DNA of 64,000 nucleotides from Staphylococcus sp. KG4-3. Lineage in GTDB: Bacteria; Bacillota; Bacilli; Staphylococcales; Staphylococcaceae. Shown in pieces: positions 20,707 through 30,412 of the stretch. The position numbers were made by a program, and so were the translations under genes. The stretch covers positions 1,860,001 to 1,924,000 of the forward strand of contig NZ_CP166245.1 in the NCBI RefSeq assembly GCF_033597815.2, given 5' to 3'. Positions within the stretch are counted from its first letter, which is position 1. The number at the start of each line of letters is the position of its first letter. The notes under the pieces are model-generated. The model searched no databases. It saw only the letters and a list, made by a program, of their open reading frames with translations, and was not told the origin of the DNA.

Positions 20707-22239
20707 CTACAATTCAATATAAATCCATTTATTATTCTTTAAATCTGCCATGAAAAAACCATCGCCTGATTTAGTAATCCAGAAATTATTTTCAATATCA
20801 AATTTATCTTTCAATTCTTTTTTATCTTTAATAGGGAAAGTGAAACCAGTTAATTTATTTTGATCGTCAAAAATCATAGCAATTGGTTGTTGTACAATTG
20901 GTACATTAAAGCGATTATCTTTCCCGTTTTCAGGTACAAGTGAGTCTGTTACTTTATTATGCTTTTTATGCAAATGACTGTTAAAAAACTCATTGTAATT
21001 ACTATAATTTGTATGCATATACGGTGATAATGATTTCAAGCTATGCTCTTCAAATAATCCCGCTGGGTCAAAATAGCGTAATTTATTTTTGGCAATTTTA
21101 TAATTGGTATTATCTACAACAACACGGTAGTTTTTAGAATTTTCACCAGTGATAGTGACGAATGAATATTGATCTGCATTCATTTTCTTACCATTTTTCA
21201 TGTTCTCTAAATTAACAGCATCATTTAATACAATGCCATACGCCAATTTCTCTTCATATGGATTTTTCTGTTGATTTTGAATAGAAGCCTGGTCTTGATT
21301 TTCACCAATCTCAAGTTTACCTAAATCATTAAACATCAATAATGCCATAAATAACAGACCCATAAAGAAAACCGTAAACAAAGTCCAAAAACGAACCAAT
21401 GCAACAGGTGGCTTCGCATGTTTATAACGTTCAATTCTTCTAAAATTGTAAGTCAATTCTGGAATTCTTGTTCTACTTTTTTTCCAGTCCACATCAAAAT
21501 TATCTTTCTCTTCTTCACTCTTTAATGATTGTCTATCCTTTTCATGTTCTTTAAACATAGGCAATACTTGTTTGATTGAACCTTCCATTCTTAATTGTCC
21601 GTGAGAAATCCATGCTAAATAATTACTAGCTCTTGAAATACGATTTATATCATCATCTATCATAACTATTGTTAAGTTATTATTTATGTATTCATCTGTT
21701 AATTCAATTGCTTTTTCAAAATAACTTTCATCCAAATTATGTAAGATTTGATTCATGATAATAATGCTAGCTTTAGACGTTCTAGCTAACGTAAATTGCA
21801 ATTGAGCATACTGTTGATCGGTTAGAGAGTTAATTGGTGCATTTGTTACATCATGAAGATGTGAAAACTTTATTATTTGTTCTACTTTATGTTCAGAAGT
21901 GTTGTATTGGAATAATGTAATTGCATTTTTTACATAATCACTTACCGATAAAGATAACAACGATTTATCTTCGATATCCGCGAAAAACATATCTGTTTTT
22001 CTCACAACTTTACCCTTATCTGGTTTGATTTCACCACTCAACAAACGACCTATCAATGATTTAGAGGAATCGATTTCACCAATTATACCTAAGGCTTCAC
22101 CTTGATAGATATGTAGGTTAATATTATTCAATTCTATATCTTCTGCATCATAACCAAAGGGTTGATACCATTTTTTGGATTTTCTATTTCTATAATAATG
22201 CGTTACATTCAGTAACTTTAATATAATTGAACTACCCAT
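20707..22239 (-). CDS. TagH-like ABC ATPase homologue with degenerate nucleotide-binding motifs
   Basis: A 510-residue protein with an N-terminal ABC fold (about 1-215), a single membrane span near 280-303 (FWTLFTVFFMGLLFMALLMF) and an extracytoplasmic C-terminal domain with an SH3-like stretch (KLAYGIVLN...YSFVTITGENSKNY), the layout of teichoic-acid exporter TagH. Every catalytic motif is altered: Walker A is GEIDSSKS (no GK), the signature is LTDQQYAQ in place of LSGGQ, Walker B reads IIIMNQ in place of DE, and the switch histidine is replaced in MIDDDINR. It is therefore unlikely to hydrolyse ATP and may be a regulatory or scaffold partner of the permease. Cotranscribed with yfhH upstream and the permease downstream. 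Confidence 0.82.
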   Translation of the reverse strand: MGSSIILKLLNVTHYYRNRKSKKWYQPFGYDAEDIELNNINLHIYQGEALGIIGEIDSSKSLIGRLLSGEIKPDKGKVVRKTDMFFADIEDKSLLSLSVSDYVKNAITLFQYNTSEHKVEQIIKFSHLHDVTNAPINSLTDQQYAQLQFTLARTSKASIIIMNQILHNLDESYFEKAIELTDEYINNNLTIVMIDDDINRISRASNYLAWISHGQLRMEGSIKQVLPMFKEHEKDRQSLKSEEEKDNFDVDWKKSRTRIPELTYNFRRIERYKHAKPPVALVRFWTLFTVFFMGLLFMALLMFNDLGKLEIGENQDQASIQNQQKNPYEEKLAYGIVLNDAVNLENMKNGKKMNADQYSFVTITGENSKNYRVVVDNTNYKIAKNKLRYFDPAGLFEEHSLKSLSPYMHTNYSNYNEFFNSHLHKKHNKVTDSLVPENGKDNRFNVPIVQQPIAMIFDDQNKLTGFTFPIKDKKELKDKFDIENNFWITKSGDGFFMADLKNNKWIYIEL

Positions 22240-22254
22240 CCTATCTTCATCCTT

Positions 22255-22569
22255 CTATAATTTTAATAATGCAATAGGTAAACCTTCTTCAGGTTCTGCA
22301 CTTTTAATTCTAAAGCCCCATGCAAATACACCTTTTAATCTTTCAACTTTAAAATAGTTTCCTGTACCATCATTTAATTTGTATATTTTTCCTAGTTCAA
22401 TTTTTGTTCTATCAACTAAGTAGCTTTCTGCAATTATAACTTTACTTTGATAGACATCATATTCATTTAAAATACCATTCATTTCTGCTTTTCTCATTTT
22501 TTCTTTGTAACCTTGAATTTCGTGACGTAATTCTATTTCACTCATTTCACTCAATTTCTTCTGTTCCAT
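22255..22569 (-). CDS. YfhH family protein (DUF1811)
   Basis: Small soluble protein of 104 residues. The N-terminal half is a charged helical hairpin ([21 protein letters not shown]), and the C-terminal half is a small beta domain with [21 protein letters not shown]. Its function is not known. The start ATG at 22569 lies inside the 3' end of recX, so the two overlap by 23 bases; recX-yfhH adjacency is common in Bacillales. Stop is 15 bases before the next gene, implying an operon recX-yfhH-ABC pair. Confidence 0.85.
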   Translation of the reverse strand: MEQKKLSEMSEIELRHEIQGYKEKMRKAEMNGILNEYDVYQSKVIIAESYLVDRTKIELGKIYKLNDGTGNYFKVERLKGVFAWGFRIKSAEPEEGLPIALLKL

Positions 22570-23365
22570 CGACAATACCACTCTCTTCTAATTTACCTTT
22601 AATTTTATCATATTTATAGCCTTTTCTCATGAGACCTTCAATCGTTTTATTAATCAATTTTCTGCCCGAATATTTTCTAGACTGTTTGTTATATACTTTC
22701 TCTAATTCTTGTTGTAATAAACCATCTAATTCTTCTTCTGGCTGAGAAAAATCCAATTCATCTATAACTTCTTTAATTTTTTCAAATGAGTATCCTTTTT
22801 GCATTAATGACTGAGTTAATTTTTCTTTTCTCTTTACTATTGGACCTTTTTTTTGCTTTAAAATCTTATTCGCTACTTTAACAACCGCTTCTAATGGTTG
22901 TTCTGCTTCATATTTGTCTACATAATCATCTATGATAATTTGCTCGACACCAGCTTCACGTAATTTTTCTTTGAATATACCTGGACCTTTGTCAGTAGTT
23001 AAAATCATAGTGTTTTTTAAGCTATTAGCGTAATCGTTATGGTCAATCAAACGTTGATCATGACAGTATTCTATTACCTTTGCTATTACAGATTCTGAAA
23101 CTTCTTTTTTTTGTAAATGTTGTATAACTTCATGATCTGTTCTTTTCCGATAAGATATATATTGAATCGCTGTATTTACAGCTTGTCTATATTGATCATA
23201 ATTTTGAATTTTTTCCATATCTTGCGCTTCGACAATTTGGCCTTTTTTTAAATTGAAATGAATATACGTGTCCATATCTATACCCATTTCAAATTCGCCA
23301 TCTAAATATAAATTAAAGCGCTCTTTATTCTTTTTCTGAACTTCTATTTTAGTAATTTTAGGCAT
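22547..23365 (-). CDS. recX: RecA regulator RecX
   Basis: RecX binds RecA filaments and limits recombination. The 272-residue product is the long Firmicute form with several three-helix repeats; motifs such as [25 protein letters not shown] and [17 protein letters not shown] recur. I start at the ATG at 23365, eight bases after GGAG, rather than the GTG three codons upstream, giving the same length as in S. aureus. It heads a probable operon with yfhH and the two ABC genes. Confidence 0.92.
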   Translation of the reverse strand: MPKITKIEVQKKNKERFNLYLDGEFEMGIDMDTYIHFNLKKGQIVEAQDMEKIQNYDQYRQAVNTAIQYISYRKRTDHEVIQHLQKKEVSESVIAKVIEYCHDQRLIDHNDYANSLKNTMILTTDKGPGIFKEKLREAGVEQIIIDDYVDKYEAEQPLEAVVKVANKILKQKKGPIVKRKEKLTQSLMQKGYSFEKIKEVIDELDFSQPEEELDGLLQQELEKVYNKQSRKYSGRKLINKTIEGLMRKGYKYDKIKGKLEESGIVDGTEEIE

Positions 23366-23574
23366 AATCCTCACTCCACTTATTAGGATAACTTATATTG
23401 TTTATTAATGGAATTATAGTGTCTAGCATATTTAAAATTAATTTTAATTCATAATATGTATTACTAAATTATAACATTAATAACGTAAAAAATTTTATGA
23501 ATATATCATAAATTCAAACGAATATTAGTACGAACAACATAAATCAGTTTGCATATACTTTCTCCAAAATATAG

Positions 23575-23625
23575 AAAAGCAGCAATATGATATCCTTTTG
23601 GTACTAGTTATCATATTGCTGCTTT
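23575..23625 (-). terminator. Terminator of sgtB
   Basis: AAAGCAGCAATATGATA pairs with TATCATATTGCTGCTTT around a loop of about 15 bases, six bases past the sgtB stop. The T-run on the minus strand is short (TTTTC). Confidence 0.75.
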
Positions 23626-23631
23626 ATTTAG

Positions 23632-24441
23632 TTAAACACCTAATTCTTGTATAGCATTTTCATATTGTTCATTTGTTATATAATCTTGTTGCTTCATTTT
23701 TTCCAAATCTGTTTTAACTCGATTAATAAAATTCCCTGACATATCATTTATGTCATACACACTTGGTGCATTAATTTTACTTGCTAAGATCGCGCTTTGT
23801 AAAACTGATATTTGTGGTAAATTAGGGTTGTTCTTATCTGTTGTTACCCCAAAATAATGATTCGCTGCAGATTCTACAGTATACTGATTGCTACCAAAAT
23901 ATATATTATTCATATAAAAACTTAACACTTCATTTTTATCATAATTTTTTTCTACTCTATGAGCGACAAATAATTCTTTGACTTTCCTAGTAAAAGACTG
24001 TTCATTATCGTAGTAATAATTTTTCACTACTTGTTGGGTGATGGTACTTCCACCTTGAACACTTTTATCGCTTAGTGTTGAAAAAAGTGCCCTTGAAGTT
24101 CCTTTGAAATCAAATCCATGATGCTTATAAAATCGTTCATCTTCCATAGCAATAAATGCGCCTTTTGTATAATCAGGCATATTTGAAGCAGAAACAAAGC
24201 TTTCTTTGTCTTCAATTGTTTTTAATTCATCAACATCTGCTCGTAAAGACAGAGCATACATTGCACCTATAAAAACCCCTATTATGAGAATAATTGGCAT
24301 TAATAGTTTAAATAACAACCCGATGCCTTTTTTCTTTTTCTTTGGCTTACTAACAGGTTGTGAGTAAGTATTGTGGTGCGGTATATTCGAACCTTTTGCT
24401 TTATATTGTTTATTTTCTTTATATCGATCGCTTCTTTTCAT
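23632..24441 (-). CDS. sgtB: Monofunctional peptidoglycan glycosyltransferase
   Basis: GT51-family enzyme that polymerises lipid II into glycan strands without a transpeptidase domain. The 269-residue product has a basic cytoplasmic N-terminus, one membrane anchor at about 41-64 and the catalytic domain: [12 protein letters not shown] with catalytic Glu100, [29 protein letters not shown] with second Glu156, and [22 protein letters not shown]. Length equals the S. aureus protein (also called Mgt). In S. aureus it belongs to the VraSR cell-wall stress regulon, and vraUTSR lies about 8 kb away here. Transcribed alone with its own terminator. Confidence 0.95.
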   Translation of the reverse strand: MKRSDRYKENKQYKAKGSNIPHHNTYSQPVSKPKKKKKGIGLLFKLLMPIILIIGVFIGAMYALSLRADVDELKTIEDKESFVSASNMPDYTKGAFIAMEDERFYKHHGFDFKGTSRALFSTLSDKSVQGGSTITQQVVKNYYYDNEQSFTRKVKELFVAHRVEKNYDKNEVLSFYMNNIYFGSNQYTVESAANHYFGVTTDKNNPNLPQISVLQSAILASKINAPSVYDINDMSGNFINRVKTDLEKMKQQDYITNEQYENAIQELGV

Positions 24442-24741
24442 GCGGTAGCTCCTTTATGTTGCTCTCATATCATTATAAGTGAGTTTATCAATAGTTTAAA
24501 TGTTTATCTAGAGCTAATTGTAAAAATCAGTCCAAGGGTGTATGCCATACTCAACATGAAGTTTTACATTATAACTAAGCCACATAAAATAACTTACATT
24601 TCCATAAAAAAACTGGAAAAACAGAGACACTTACATATTATTTCATGATAAATTAAAAAATATCACTTATTAATATGCGTTATCATATGTTTTTCCAGTA
24701 ATGGAAAATTAAACCACTATTTTATTTAATTAGTGTTACTC
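24442..24741. other. Intergenic region between DJ-1-like gene and sgtB
   Basis: About 300 AT-rich bases. It must hold the sgtB promoter close to 24441; further out it holds the long stem-loop at 24606-24698 that follows the DJ-1-like gene. No gene is supported. Confidence 0.5.
24606..24698 (-). terminator. Long stem-loop with T-run after DJ-1-like gene
   Basis: On the minus strand CTGGAAAAAC pairs with GTTTTTCCAG across 66 bases, with shorter nested pairings (CATAT/ATATG and GATAA/TTATC) inside. Seven T follow. It is a plausible terminator for the gene ending at 24742, though the loop is unusually long. Confidence 0.55.
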
Positions 24742-25260
24742 TTAGTCGTTAAGTTGATTCACAATCTCTCTATTAAAATCATCTAAATCATCTGGTGTAC
24801 GACTTGTAACGATATTTTTATCTACCACTACAGATTCGTCGACAACTTGTGCTCCGGCATTAGCCAAATCTTTACGGACGTTTAATACTGCAGTTAGTGT
24901 ACGACCATTTAAGTCATCAGTATCTATTAGAATTTGTGGTCCGTGGCAAATTGCAAAGGTTGGAACATCATTTTTAGTAAAGTATTTCGCAAATGTGCCA
25001 TATCTACCTTCAGAATCTCCACGCAAGTGATCAGGTGAAAATCCACCAGGAATTAATAATCCATCATAATCTTCAGGATTAGCATCTGCAATACTCAAAT
25101 CTACTGTAACTTTTTCACCGTGTTTACCGACTACTTCACTATTTGCTTCATCGCCAATTACAACTGTTTCATGTCCTGCTTCTTCAATTGCTTCTTTAGG
25201 ACTTGTTAATTCGCTATCTTCAAATTCATTCGTTACTATGATTGCTACTTTTTTCGCCAT
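24742..25260 (-). CDS. DJ-1/PfpI family protein (general stress protein 18 type)
   Basis: Cytoplasmic protein of 172 residues with the DJ-1/PfpI fold. The nucleophile elbow is AICHGPQ with Cys105, and the conserved acid is Glu17 in [20 protein letters not shown] and [11 protein letters not shown] are further landmarks. S. aureus SAV1875 is its counterpart and is modified at this cysteine under oxidative conditions. Members are annotated as proteases or deglycases, but the true activity is disputed. It is transcribed alone, with a good ATG at 25260 behind AAAGGTGA. Confidence 0.9.
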   Translation of the reverse strand: MAKKVAIIVTNEFEDSELTSPKEAIEEAGHETVVIGDEANSEVVGKHGEKVTVDLSIADANPEDYDGLLIPGGFSPDHLRGDSEGRYGTFAKYFTKNDVPTFAICHGPQILIDTDDLNGRTLTAVLNVRKDLANAGAQVVDESVVVDKNIVTSRTPDDLDDFNREIVNQLND

Positions 25261-25346
25261 GTATAATCACCTTTCTCTATTTAAGTTCTACATACTATAT
25301 AGACTAAATAACTAGGATTTAAACATAGTTTCTTATTTTCATTTAC

Positions 25347-25529
25347 TTATGCGTTGTTTGAGTTAGAAGTGCTTGAAACAGTTTTAACTTTTTCTTCTAG
25401 TTGATCGAGTAAGCCAATCCACTCATCAATATCTTCCACTTTGACTTCATCTGGATTAACATGGTCAATGTCATCGATAAATTTTTCTAATCTAGCCTTT
25501 ATTTGATCAATCGTTTGATTTTCATCCAT
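25347..25529 (-). CDS. Small acidic staphylococcal protein (SE1561-like)
   Basis: Predicted product of 60 residues, strongly acidic and helical (DQIKARLEKFIDDIDHVNPDEV), with a Ser/Asn-rich tail. I believe it belongs to the SE1561 family of small conserved staphylococcal proteins, function unknown, but this rests on memory of the sequence pattern. A ribosome site (AAAGGAGTC) lies just upstream of the ATG on the minus strand, which supports real translation. Confidence 0.7.
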   Translation of the reverse strand: MDENQTIDQIKARLEKFIDDIDHVNPDEVKVEDIDEWIGLLDQLEEKVKTVSSTSNSNNA

Positions 25530-25788
25530 TTTTAAAAATGACTCCTTTTTTTATGATAGTTATATCCTAACATGGATTTGACAAATTTTGGTATAGTCTT
25601 AATAATATTAAATTGAATGTTTGATTTGTTTTATGTTTCCATACCTCAAAAAATCATACATACATTATTTTATAAATCACATTACTACTCACTAAATTCA
25701 TTTATTTATTATGCTATGATGCAATTACTAAAATTCATTTATTTTCAATTATCCTAAGTACAAAGTTAATAAAAAGGAAGTTTAATTT

Positions 25789-26943
25789 ATGCTAAATCTA
25801 CACACTACTAAGTCAAAAAAACCAATTTCACTAAACAATGACCCTTGGGAAGCTTACAATGACATGCAAGAACACAAGCGTTTAACGTTAAGTAATATAG
25901 AGTTTACTACGACCAATTTATGTAATATGCGTTGTAGTCACTGTGCTGTTGGTTATACATTGCAAACAGCCGATCCTGATCCACTGCCTATGGACTTAAT
26001 TTATCGTCGTTTGGATGAAATACCAGATCTTAAAACAATGTCAATTACCGGTGGAGAACCTATGTTTTCTAAGAAATCTATTAAAAATGTCGTTAAACCA
26101 TTATTAAAATACGCTTATGACCGTGGTATTTACACGCAAATGAATTCAAATCTTACATTACCATTAGATCGCTATTTAGATATCGCTGAATATATAGATG
26201 TTATGCACATTTCCCACAATTGGGGTACCATCGATGAATTTACAGACGTTGGTTTCGGAGCCATGGATAAGCAACCGCCTTTAAAAGCAAAACTTAAATT
26301 ATATGATCAGATGCTTACAAATTCTAGCACTCTTTCTGATCAAGGTATGTTTGTTTCAGCTGAAACTATGTTAAATCAAAGTACTGTACCATATCTTGAA
26401 AAGATTCATAAAGAAATCGTTAATGATATGAAATGTCAACGACATGAAATTCATCCGATGTATCCTGCAGATTTTGCGAGTCAATTGGATGTATTATCAC
26501 TTAAAGACATGAAAGCAGCGATACATCATCTTTTAGATTTACGTGATCCAGACTTATGGATGCTATTTGGTACGCTACCAATTTATCCATGTATTAATGA
26601 CGAAAATGACCAAGCGTTACTTCAACGTTTGCGCGATACGCCAAATGTCACAATGCGCAATGACCCGGATGGTAGAAACAGATTAAATGTTAATGTGTTT
26701 ACAGGTAATGTAATTGTCACAGATTTTGGAGACGAAAACGGCACTATTTCAAATATTAAAAATGATAAATTACCCGATGTATTTAACCATTGGTTAAACT
26801 CTTCACTCGCACAATCTCTCAATTGTCATTGTTCATCATTTAGTTGTCTTGGTCCTAATGTTCTTGTAAAAAACATGTATTATCCAAACACTGATTTTAA
26901 AGAAAAAGAAAAAGATATGCACTCATTACATACAATGCTTTAA
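25789..26943 (+). CDS. Radical SAM protein YfkAB
   Basis: A 384-residue radical SAM enzyme. The iron-sulphur and SAM-binding motif is TNLCNMRCSHCAVGY (CxxxCxxC) near residues 44-52, followed by the SAM-contact SITGGEPMF. A second cysteine cluster, CHCSSFSCLGPN, lies near the C-terminus, matching the name 'radical SAM/CxCxxxxC motif protein'; it could bind another cluster as in SPASM-type maturases. In B. subtilis the equivalent is split into yfkA and yfkB. Substrate and reaction are unknown. Transcribed alone, with AAGGAAG upstream of the ATG and a strong terminator after it. Confidence 0.88.
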   Translation: MLNLHTTKSKKPISLNNDPWEAYNDMQEHKRLTLSNIEFTTTNLCNMRCSHCAVGYTLQTADPDPLPMDLIYRRLDEIPDLKTMSITGGEPMFSKKSIKNVVKPLLKYAYDRGIYTQMNSNLTLPLDRYLDIAEYIDVMHISHNWGTIDEFTDVGFGAMDKQPPLKAKLKLYDQMLTNSSTLSDQGMFVSAETMLNQSTVPYLEKIHKEIVNDMKCQRHEIHPMYPADFASQLDVLSLKDMKAAIHHLLDLRDPDLWMLFGTLPIYPCINDENDQALLQRLRDTPNVTMRNDPDGRNRLNVNVFTGNVIVTDFGDENGTISNIKNDKLPDVFNHWLNSSLAQSLNCHCSSFSCLGPNVLVKNMYYPNTDFKEKEKDMHSLHTML

Positions 26944-27010
26944 ATACTAATCATATGTATCGTAATTGTTTTAATTCAATTATAAAAATAGGACGAAACT
27001 CGAGTTATAC

Positions 27011-27070
27011 TAATATGATAAAAAAAGCGGCTAGGACCATTAAAGGTCCTAGCCGCTTTTTTATCATTAT
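27011..27070. terminator. Strong bidirectional terminator between yfkAB and thioesterase gene
   Basis: GATAAAAAAAGCGGCTAGGACC pairs perfectly with its complement around ATTAAA, giving a stem of over 20 base pairs with T-tracts on both strands. It serves two convergent genes. Confidence 0.92.
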
Positions 27071-27093
27071 ATTAGATTTCGTTGTGCCAATCA

Positions 27094-27615
27094 CTATTTC
27101 ATATTTTGAGCATTTGCTAAAAAAGCTATGGTTTCTTTACTTTCATTTCTACGTTCTTTTCTACGTTTCACTCGTGCAAGCGCCGTGTCATGAAACCACA
27201 TTTCAGTTTGTGTCTCTGGATAAACTTGAGGTACTTCTTGTGGTTTACCATCCGCATCTAGTGCAACAAAAGTTAAGAAACTTAACGCTGCTAAATGACG
27301 CTCATTTCTTATAATATCTTCTATAATGATTTGTACACAAACCTCCATAGATGATTGTCCTGCATATGACACCATAGCTTCATAGGACACAATATCACCA
27401 GTCTTAATCGGTTTTAAAAAATCGACAGAATCTGTTGAAGCTGTTACTACTTGAGAATTACTATGTTTCGTTGCTGTTATTGCAGAAATTTCGTCCACAT
27501 TTGCCATCAACATGCCTCCAAACATTGTATGCAAATGGTTTGTATCTTGCGGAAATACTTGTCGTTCCTTAATACTTCTTGATTCTGACATTGACTTACG
27601 CTTTACATTTCCCAT
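27094..27615 (-). CDS. Acyl-CoA thioesterase (YkhA-like hotdog protein)
   Basis: Single-hotdog acyl-CoA hydrolase of 173 residues. The conserved segment is FPQDTNHLHTMFGGMLMANVDEISAITATKHS, with the catalytic Asn/His and Asp of the BFIT/YkhA type, followed by VDFLKPIKTGDIVSYEA and the SSMEVCVQI strand. It would release CoA from short or medium acyl-CoA. I start at the ATG at 27615; an in-frame ATG four codons upstream touches its own AAAGGA and is less likely. The basic C-terminal tail RVKRRKERRNE is notable. Confidence 0.85.
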   Translation of the reverse strand: MGNVKRKSMSESRSIKERQVFPQDTNHLHTMFGGMLMANVDEISAITATKHSNSQVVTASTDSVDFLKPIKTGDIVSYEAMVSYAGQSSMEVCVQIIIEDIIRNERHLAALSFLTFVALDADGKPQEVPQVYPETQTEMWFHDTALARVKRRKERRNESKETIAFLANAQNMK

Positions 27616-27707
27616 AATATAATCCATTCCTTTGCTTTGAACTAATAAAAATCAGTGTTCTGAAATGACATCAAAACACTGTAAATTTATTTATTAACCG
27701 TTATATC

Positions 27708-28946
27708 TTATTTTGCCCAATTTCCCTGTTCAAACACTAGTTCTTTTTCACCATTTTGTGTAATACCATAAATAGTTAAATCACGACTACCAATCATAAA
27801 ATCGACATGCACCAATGAGTCATTAAGTCCGTGTTCTATTTTTTCATCTGTTGTCATTTCTGTACCGCCTTCAATATTGAAAGCATATGCCGCACCTAAA
27901 GCAATATGACATGAAGCATTTTCATCAAATAATGTATTATAATAAATCGTATTTCTGTTTGAAATCGGTGAATCATCAGGTACAAGCGCTACTTCTCCTA
28001 AACGTTTTGCACCTTCATCAGTATTTAATAAGTCGCGTAATACTGACTCGCCTTTTTCAGCTTTAAAGTCAACTACAGCGCCATCTTTAAATGTTAACGT
28101 GAAATTATCAATAATATTGCCATTATGACTTAAAGGCAATTTATTCGTAACATAGCCATTAACTTTCAATCGATGTGGTGCAGTGAAAACTTCTTCTGTA
28201 GGAATGTTAGCTACAAAAGCTTGTCCTTCACTTGTATAACTCGTAGCGTCTTCCCAAATATGCCCTTCAGGTAAACCAATCTCTAAATCTGTACCTTCTG
28301 ACACATAATGAAAAGCTTTATAGTTTTTAAGTTGCAACCTTTTAGCATGTTGACTTAAATTGTCTACGTGTTTTTGCCAATTCGTAACTGGATCATTACC
28401 ATCTACACGCACAATATCTAGCACTTCATCAATAAATTTACAGTATGCGTCTGTTTCAGATAGTTCTGGATAGACACGTTTTGCCCATGCTTTAGATGGA
28501 AATGCTGCTACACACCAAGGAAATTGATTTTTTTGACTCGCTTCCATATATCCTTTATATGCCATTGAATATTCTCGTTGAAATGCGGATAATTTATCTC
28601 CATCTATACCACTTAATAAATCAGGATCTTTAGTAATTAACGCAAGATTCGCTGCACCTCTTTTAACATAATCCATGCGTTGTTCAACTTCGTATGATTT
28701 AACTTCATTTTTCTCAAAATGTTCTACTGTCTCATACTCAAATTTCAAGCGTGACAATCTATCATCACTATATTCGACTTTAACGTCAGAGGCACCGCGT
28801 TGATAAGCAGCTTCTACTATGTAATGTGTTAACTCCAATGCATCAACGCTCGAACGAATAAATACTGGTTGATCTTTTTGAACATTCATACCTACACCTA
28901 CTAAAAGTTCGGCATATTGTTTAAGTTTATCTTGTAATTGAGTCAT
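27708..28946 (-). CDS. ampS: M29-family metallo-aminopeptidase AmpS
   Basis: Cytoplasmic aminopeptidase of 412 residues in the M29 (AmpS/PepS) family, which uses two divalent metals and prefers hydrophobic or basic N-terminal residues. Motifs include [41 protein letters not shown] with a metal-binding Glu, and the C-terminal [15 protein letters not shown] and HVDFMIGS with histidine and aspartate ligands. Length agrees with the family. It follows the UPF0435 gene after 17 bases and is probably cotranscribed with it. Confidence 0.93.
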   Translation of the reverse strand: MTQLQDKLKQYAELLVGVGMNVQKDQPVFIRSSVDALELTHYIVEAAYQRGASDVKVEYSDDRLSRLKFEYETVEHFEKNEVKSYEVEQRMDYVKRGAANLALITKDPDLLSGIDGDKLSAFQREYSMAYKGYMEASQKNQFPWCVAAFPSKAWAKRVYPELSETDAYCKFIDEVLDIVRVDGNDPVTNWQKHVDNLSQHAKRLQLKNYKAFHYVSEGTDLEIGLPEGHIWEDATSYTSEGQAFVANIPTEEVFTAPHRLKVNGYVTNKLPLSHNGNIIDNFTLTFKDGAVVDFKAEKGESVLRDLLNTDEGAKRLGEVALVPDDSPISNRNTIYYNTLFDENASCHIALGAAYAFNIEGGTEMTTDEKIEHGLNDSLVHVDFMIGSRDLTIYGITQNGEKELVFEQGNWAK

Positions 28947-28963
28947 ATGTACTCACTCCATTT

Positions 28964-29167
28964 CTATTGACGAATCTGACCAAGTGCCTCTGCAATAGCT
29001 GATGCTTCACTTGGCGTAAATGACGCCTTTGATGTAACATAATCGTAAATTTCACGAATTTCTTGCTCATTCGCTGTTTTAAACTTTTCTGGATCAATCA
29101 CGCTTTGATTCACAAGATTTAAGCGTCCTCTTATTTCGTCTATCATTTGCTCATTATTATTTGCCAA
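28964..29167 (-). CDS. UPF0435 (DUF1128) family protein
   Basis: Small helical protein of 67 residues. It resembles the UPF0435 family, with the pattern RGRLNLVNQSVIDPEKF, then EIYDYVTSK and TPSEASAIAEALGQIR at the C-terminus. Function unknown. I place the start at the TTG at 29167, which has AGAGGTGA five bases upstream; starting at the ATG at 29191 would need no ribosome site. It lies between ampS and the divergent ptpA, its usual neighbours in staphylococci. Confidence 0.82.
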   Translation of the reverse strand: MANNNEQMIDEIRGRLNLVNQSVIDPEKFKTANEQEIREIYDYVTSKASFTPSEASAIAEALGQIRQ

Positions 29168-29301
29168 ATTATTCACCTCTTTTTTTCTCATTTTATCAAA
29201 TTTAATTACCTTGTAAAACTTTTATCATAATTCCCCCTTTAGAAATGATTAAAAAAGCTTTAAAATGGGAATGAGGATTATATAAATTTGGAGGTACTCA
29301 T

Positions 29302-29766
29302 ATGACAACTGTAGCATTCGTGTGTCTAGGTAACATATGTCGCTCGCCTATGGCAGAAGCCATTATGCGACAAAAATTACTAGATAGAAACATTCAAGAT
29401 ATCAATGTATCCTCTAAAGGTACAGGGAAATGGAATTTAGGAGAACCTCCTCATGAAGGGACTCAAGCAATTCTAAACTCGCATAACATACCATTCAATG
29501 GTATGATTAGCGAATTGTTTCAGCCTAATGATGACTTTGACTATATCATTGCAATGGATCAAAGTAACGTAGATAACATTAAACAAATCAATCCAAACAT
29601 TAAAGGTCAATTATACAAATTGTTAGACTTTAGTGATATGGACGAAACTGATGTGCCAGACCCTTATTATACAAATAATTTCGAAGGTGTTTATAAAATG
29701 GTACAATCATCTTGTGATAATTTAATTAATTTTATAATTAAAGATGCAAACTTAAGAGAGGGGTAA
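29302..29766 (+). CDS. ptpA: Low-molecular-weight protein-tyrosine phosphatase
   Basis: LMW-PTP of 154 residues. The P-loop CLGNICRS gives nucleophile Cys8 and phosphate-binding Arg14, and the general acid is Asp120 in DVPDPYYT. It removes phosphate from tyrosine residues; in S. aureus PtpA is secreted and affects survival in macrophages, though no signal peptide is present. The start ATG at 29302 has GGAGG upstream. The YtxH-like gene follows after six bases, so the two form an operon. Confidence 0.93.
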   Translation: MTTVAFVCLGNICRSPMAEAIMRQKLLDRNIQDINVSSKGTGKWNLGEPPHEGTQAILNSHNIPFNGMISELFQPNDDFDYIIAMDQSNVDNIKQINPNIKGQLYKLLDFSDMDETDVPDPYYTNNFEGVYKMVQSSCDNLINFIIKDANLREG

Positions 29767-29772
29767 AATATA

Positions 29773-30057
29773 ATGCAAAACAAATTAATTCCAGGAATAT
29801 TAATAGGTGCCATCATCGGAGGTGCAGCAACATTAGCAGACAAATCAACAAGACAGTCTTTAAAGCAGTCTATTAAAGATAGAAAAGAAGGCAACCGTCC
29901 TCAAAAACCATCTGCACTTAATAATATAAAAGATGAAGTATTTTATTGGAAAGATGTTGTTGAAGAAATCAGACGCAATAATCCTGAATTGGAACGCTCA
30001 ATAAAAGAAGCTAAAAACACATTTGTCGAACGTAAAAACAATCGTTTAAACAGCTAA
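29773..30057 (+). CDS. YtxH-like small membrane protein
   Basis: A 94-residue protein with one N-terminal membrane segment rich in glycine (GILIGAIIGGAATLA), then a charged, helical cytoplasmic or surface region with KSTRQSLKQSIKDRKEG and ELERSIKEAKNTF. This matches the general form of YtxH-type stress proteins. Function is unknown. It is cotranscribed with ptpA, and a hairpin follows about 170 bases downstream. Confidence 0.75.
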   Translation: MQNKLIPGILIGAIIGGAATLADKSTRQSLKQSIKDRKEGNRPQKPSALNNIKDEVFYWKDVVEEIRRNNPELERSIKEAKNTFVERKNNRLNS

Positions 30058-30412
30058 TGCAGTTTCTGAAATAAACATGAGGTATTACATTGTATGTTAT
30101 TTATTATCATTAACAAACTAAAATTGCAAGTTTGTAATTCTATAGTAATTCCATACACAGTAATAATTGATATTTAAATACTAAGTATTAGTCATTTTAT
30201 TTTTTTAGATATCAATCACTCTAACTCGGGGCGAAACATGAAATCAGATTAAAATTTTGATTTCTGTCTCGCTCCTTTTTATATTATTTTATAATTTACA
30301 ATATTATCTAGAATTATTCATTTCATTTTTACAGTAAGAATATTGCAACACATATTTACCTTATTATCATTTTAAAGTATATTAAAAATATAAATACATA
30401 AGGAGTTTTGAT
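30058..30412. other. Intergenic region with terminator hairpin upstream of YihY-family gene
   Basis: About 355 bases of AT-rich DNA without a gene. It holds a hairpin at 30228-30279 and, near its end, the ribosome site (AAGGAG) of the next gene. Confidence 0.5.
30228..30279 (+). terminator. Hairpin terminator of the ptpA operon, of a recurrent staphylococcal type
   Basis: GGGGCGAAACATGAAATCA pairs imperfectly with TGATTTCTGTCTCGCTCC and is followed by TTTTTAT. A looser relative (GCGAGATAAAAAT...TTTTTCGTCGCTC) is at 31591-31633. Confidence 0.7.

Noticed and set aside
24373-24648. 91-codon frame on the plus strand between sgtB and the DJ-1-like gene
   Set aside because: It overlaps sgtB in antisense and the rest is AT-rich intergenic sequence with stem-loop arms.
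26955-27314. 119-codon frame on the plus strand after yfkAB
   Set aside because: It runs antisense to the thioesterase gene and through the strong terminator; no ribosome site or family features.
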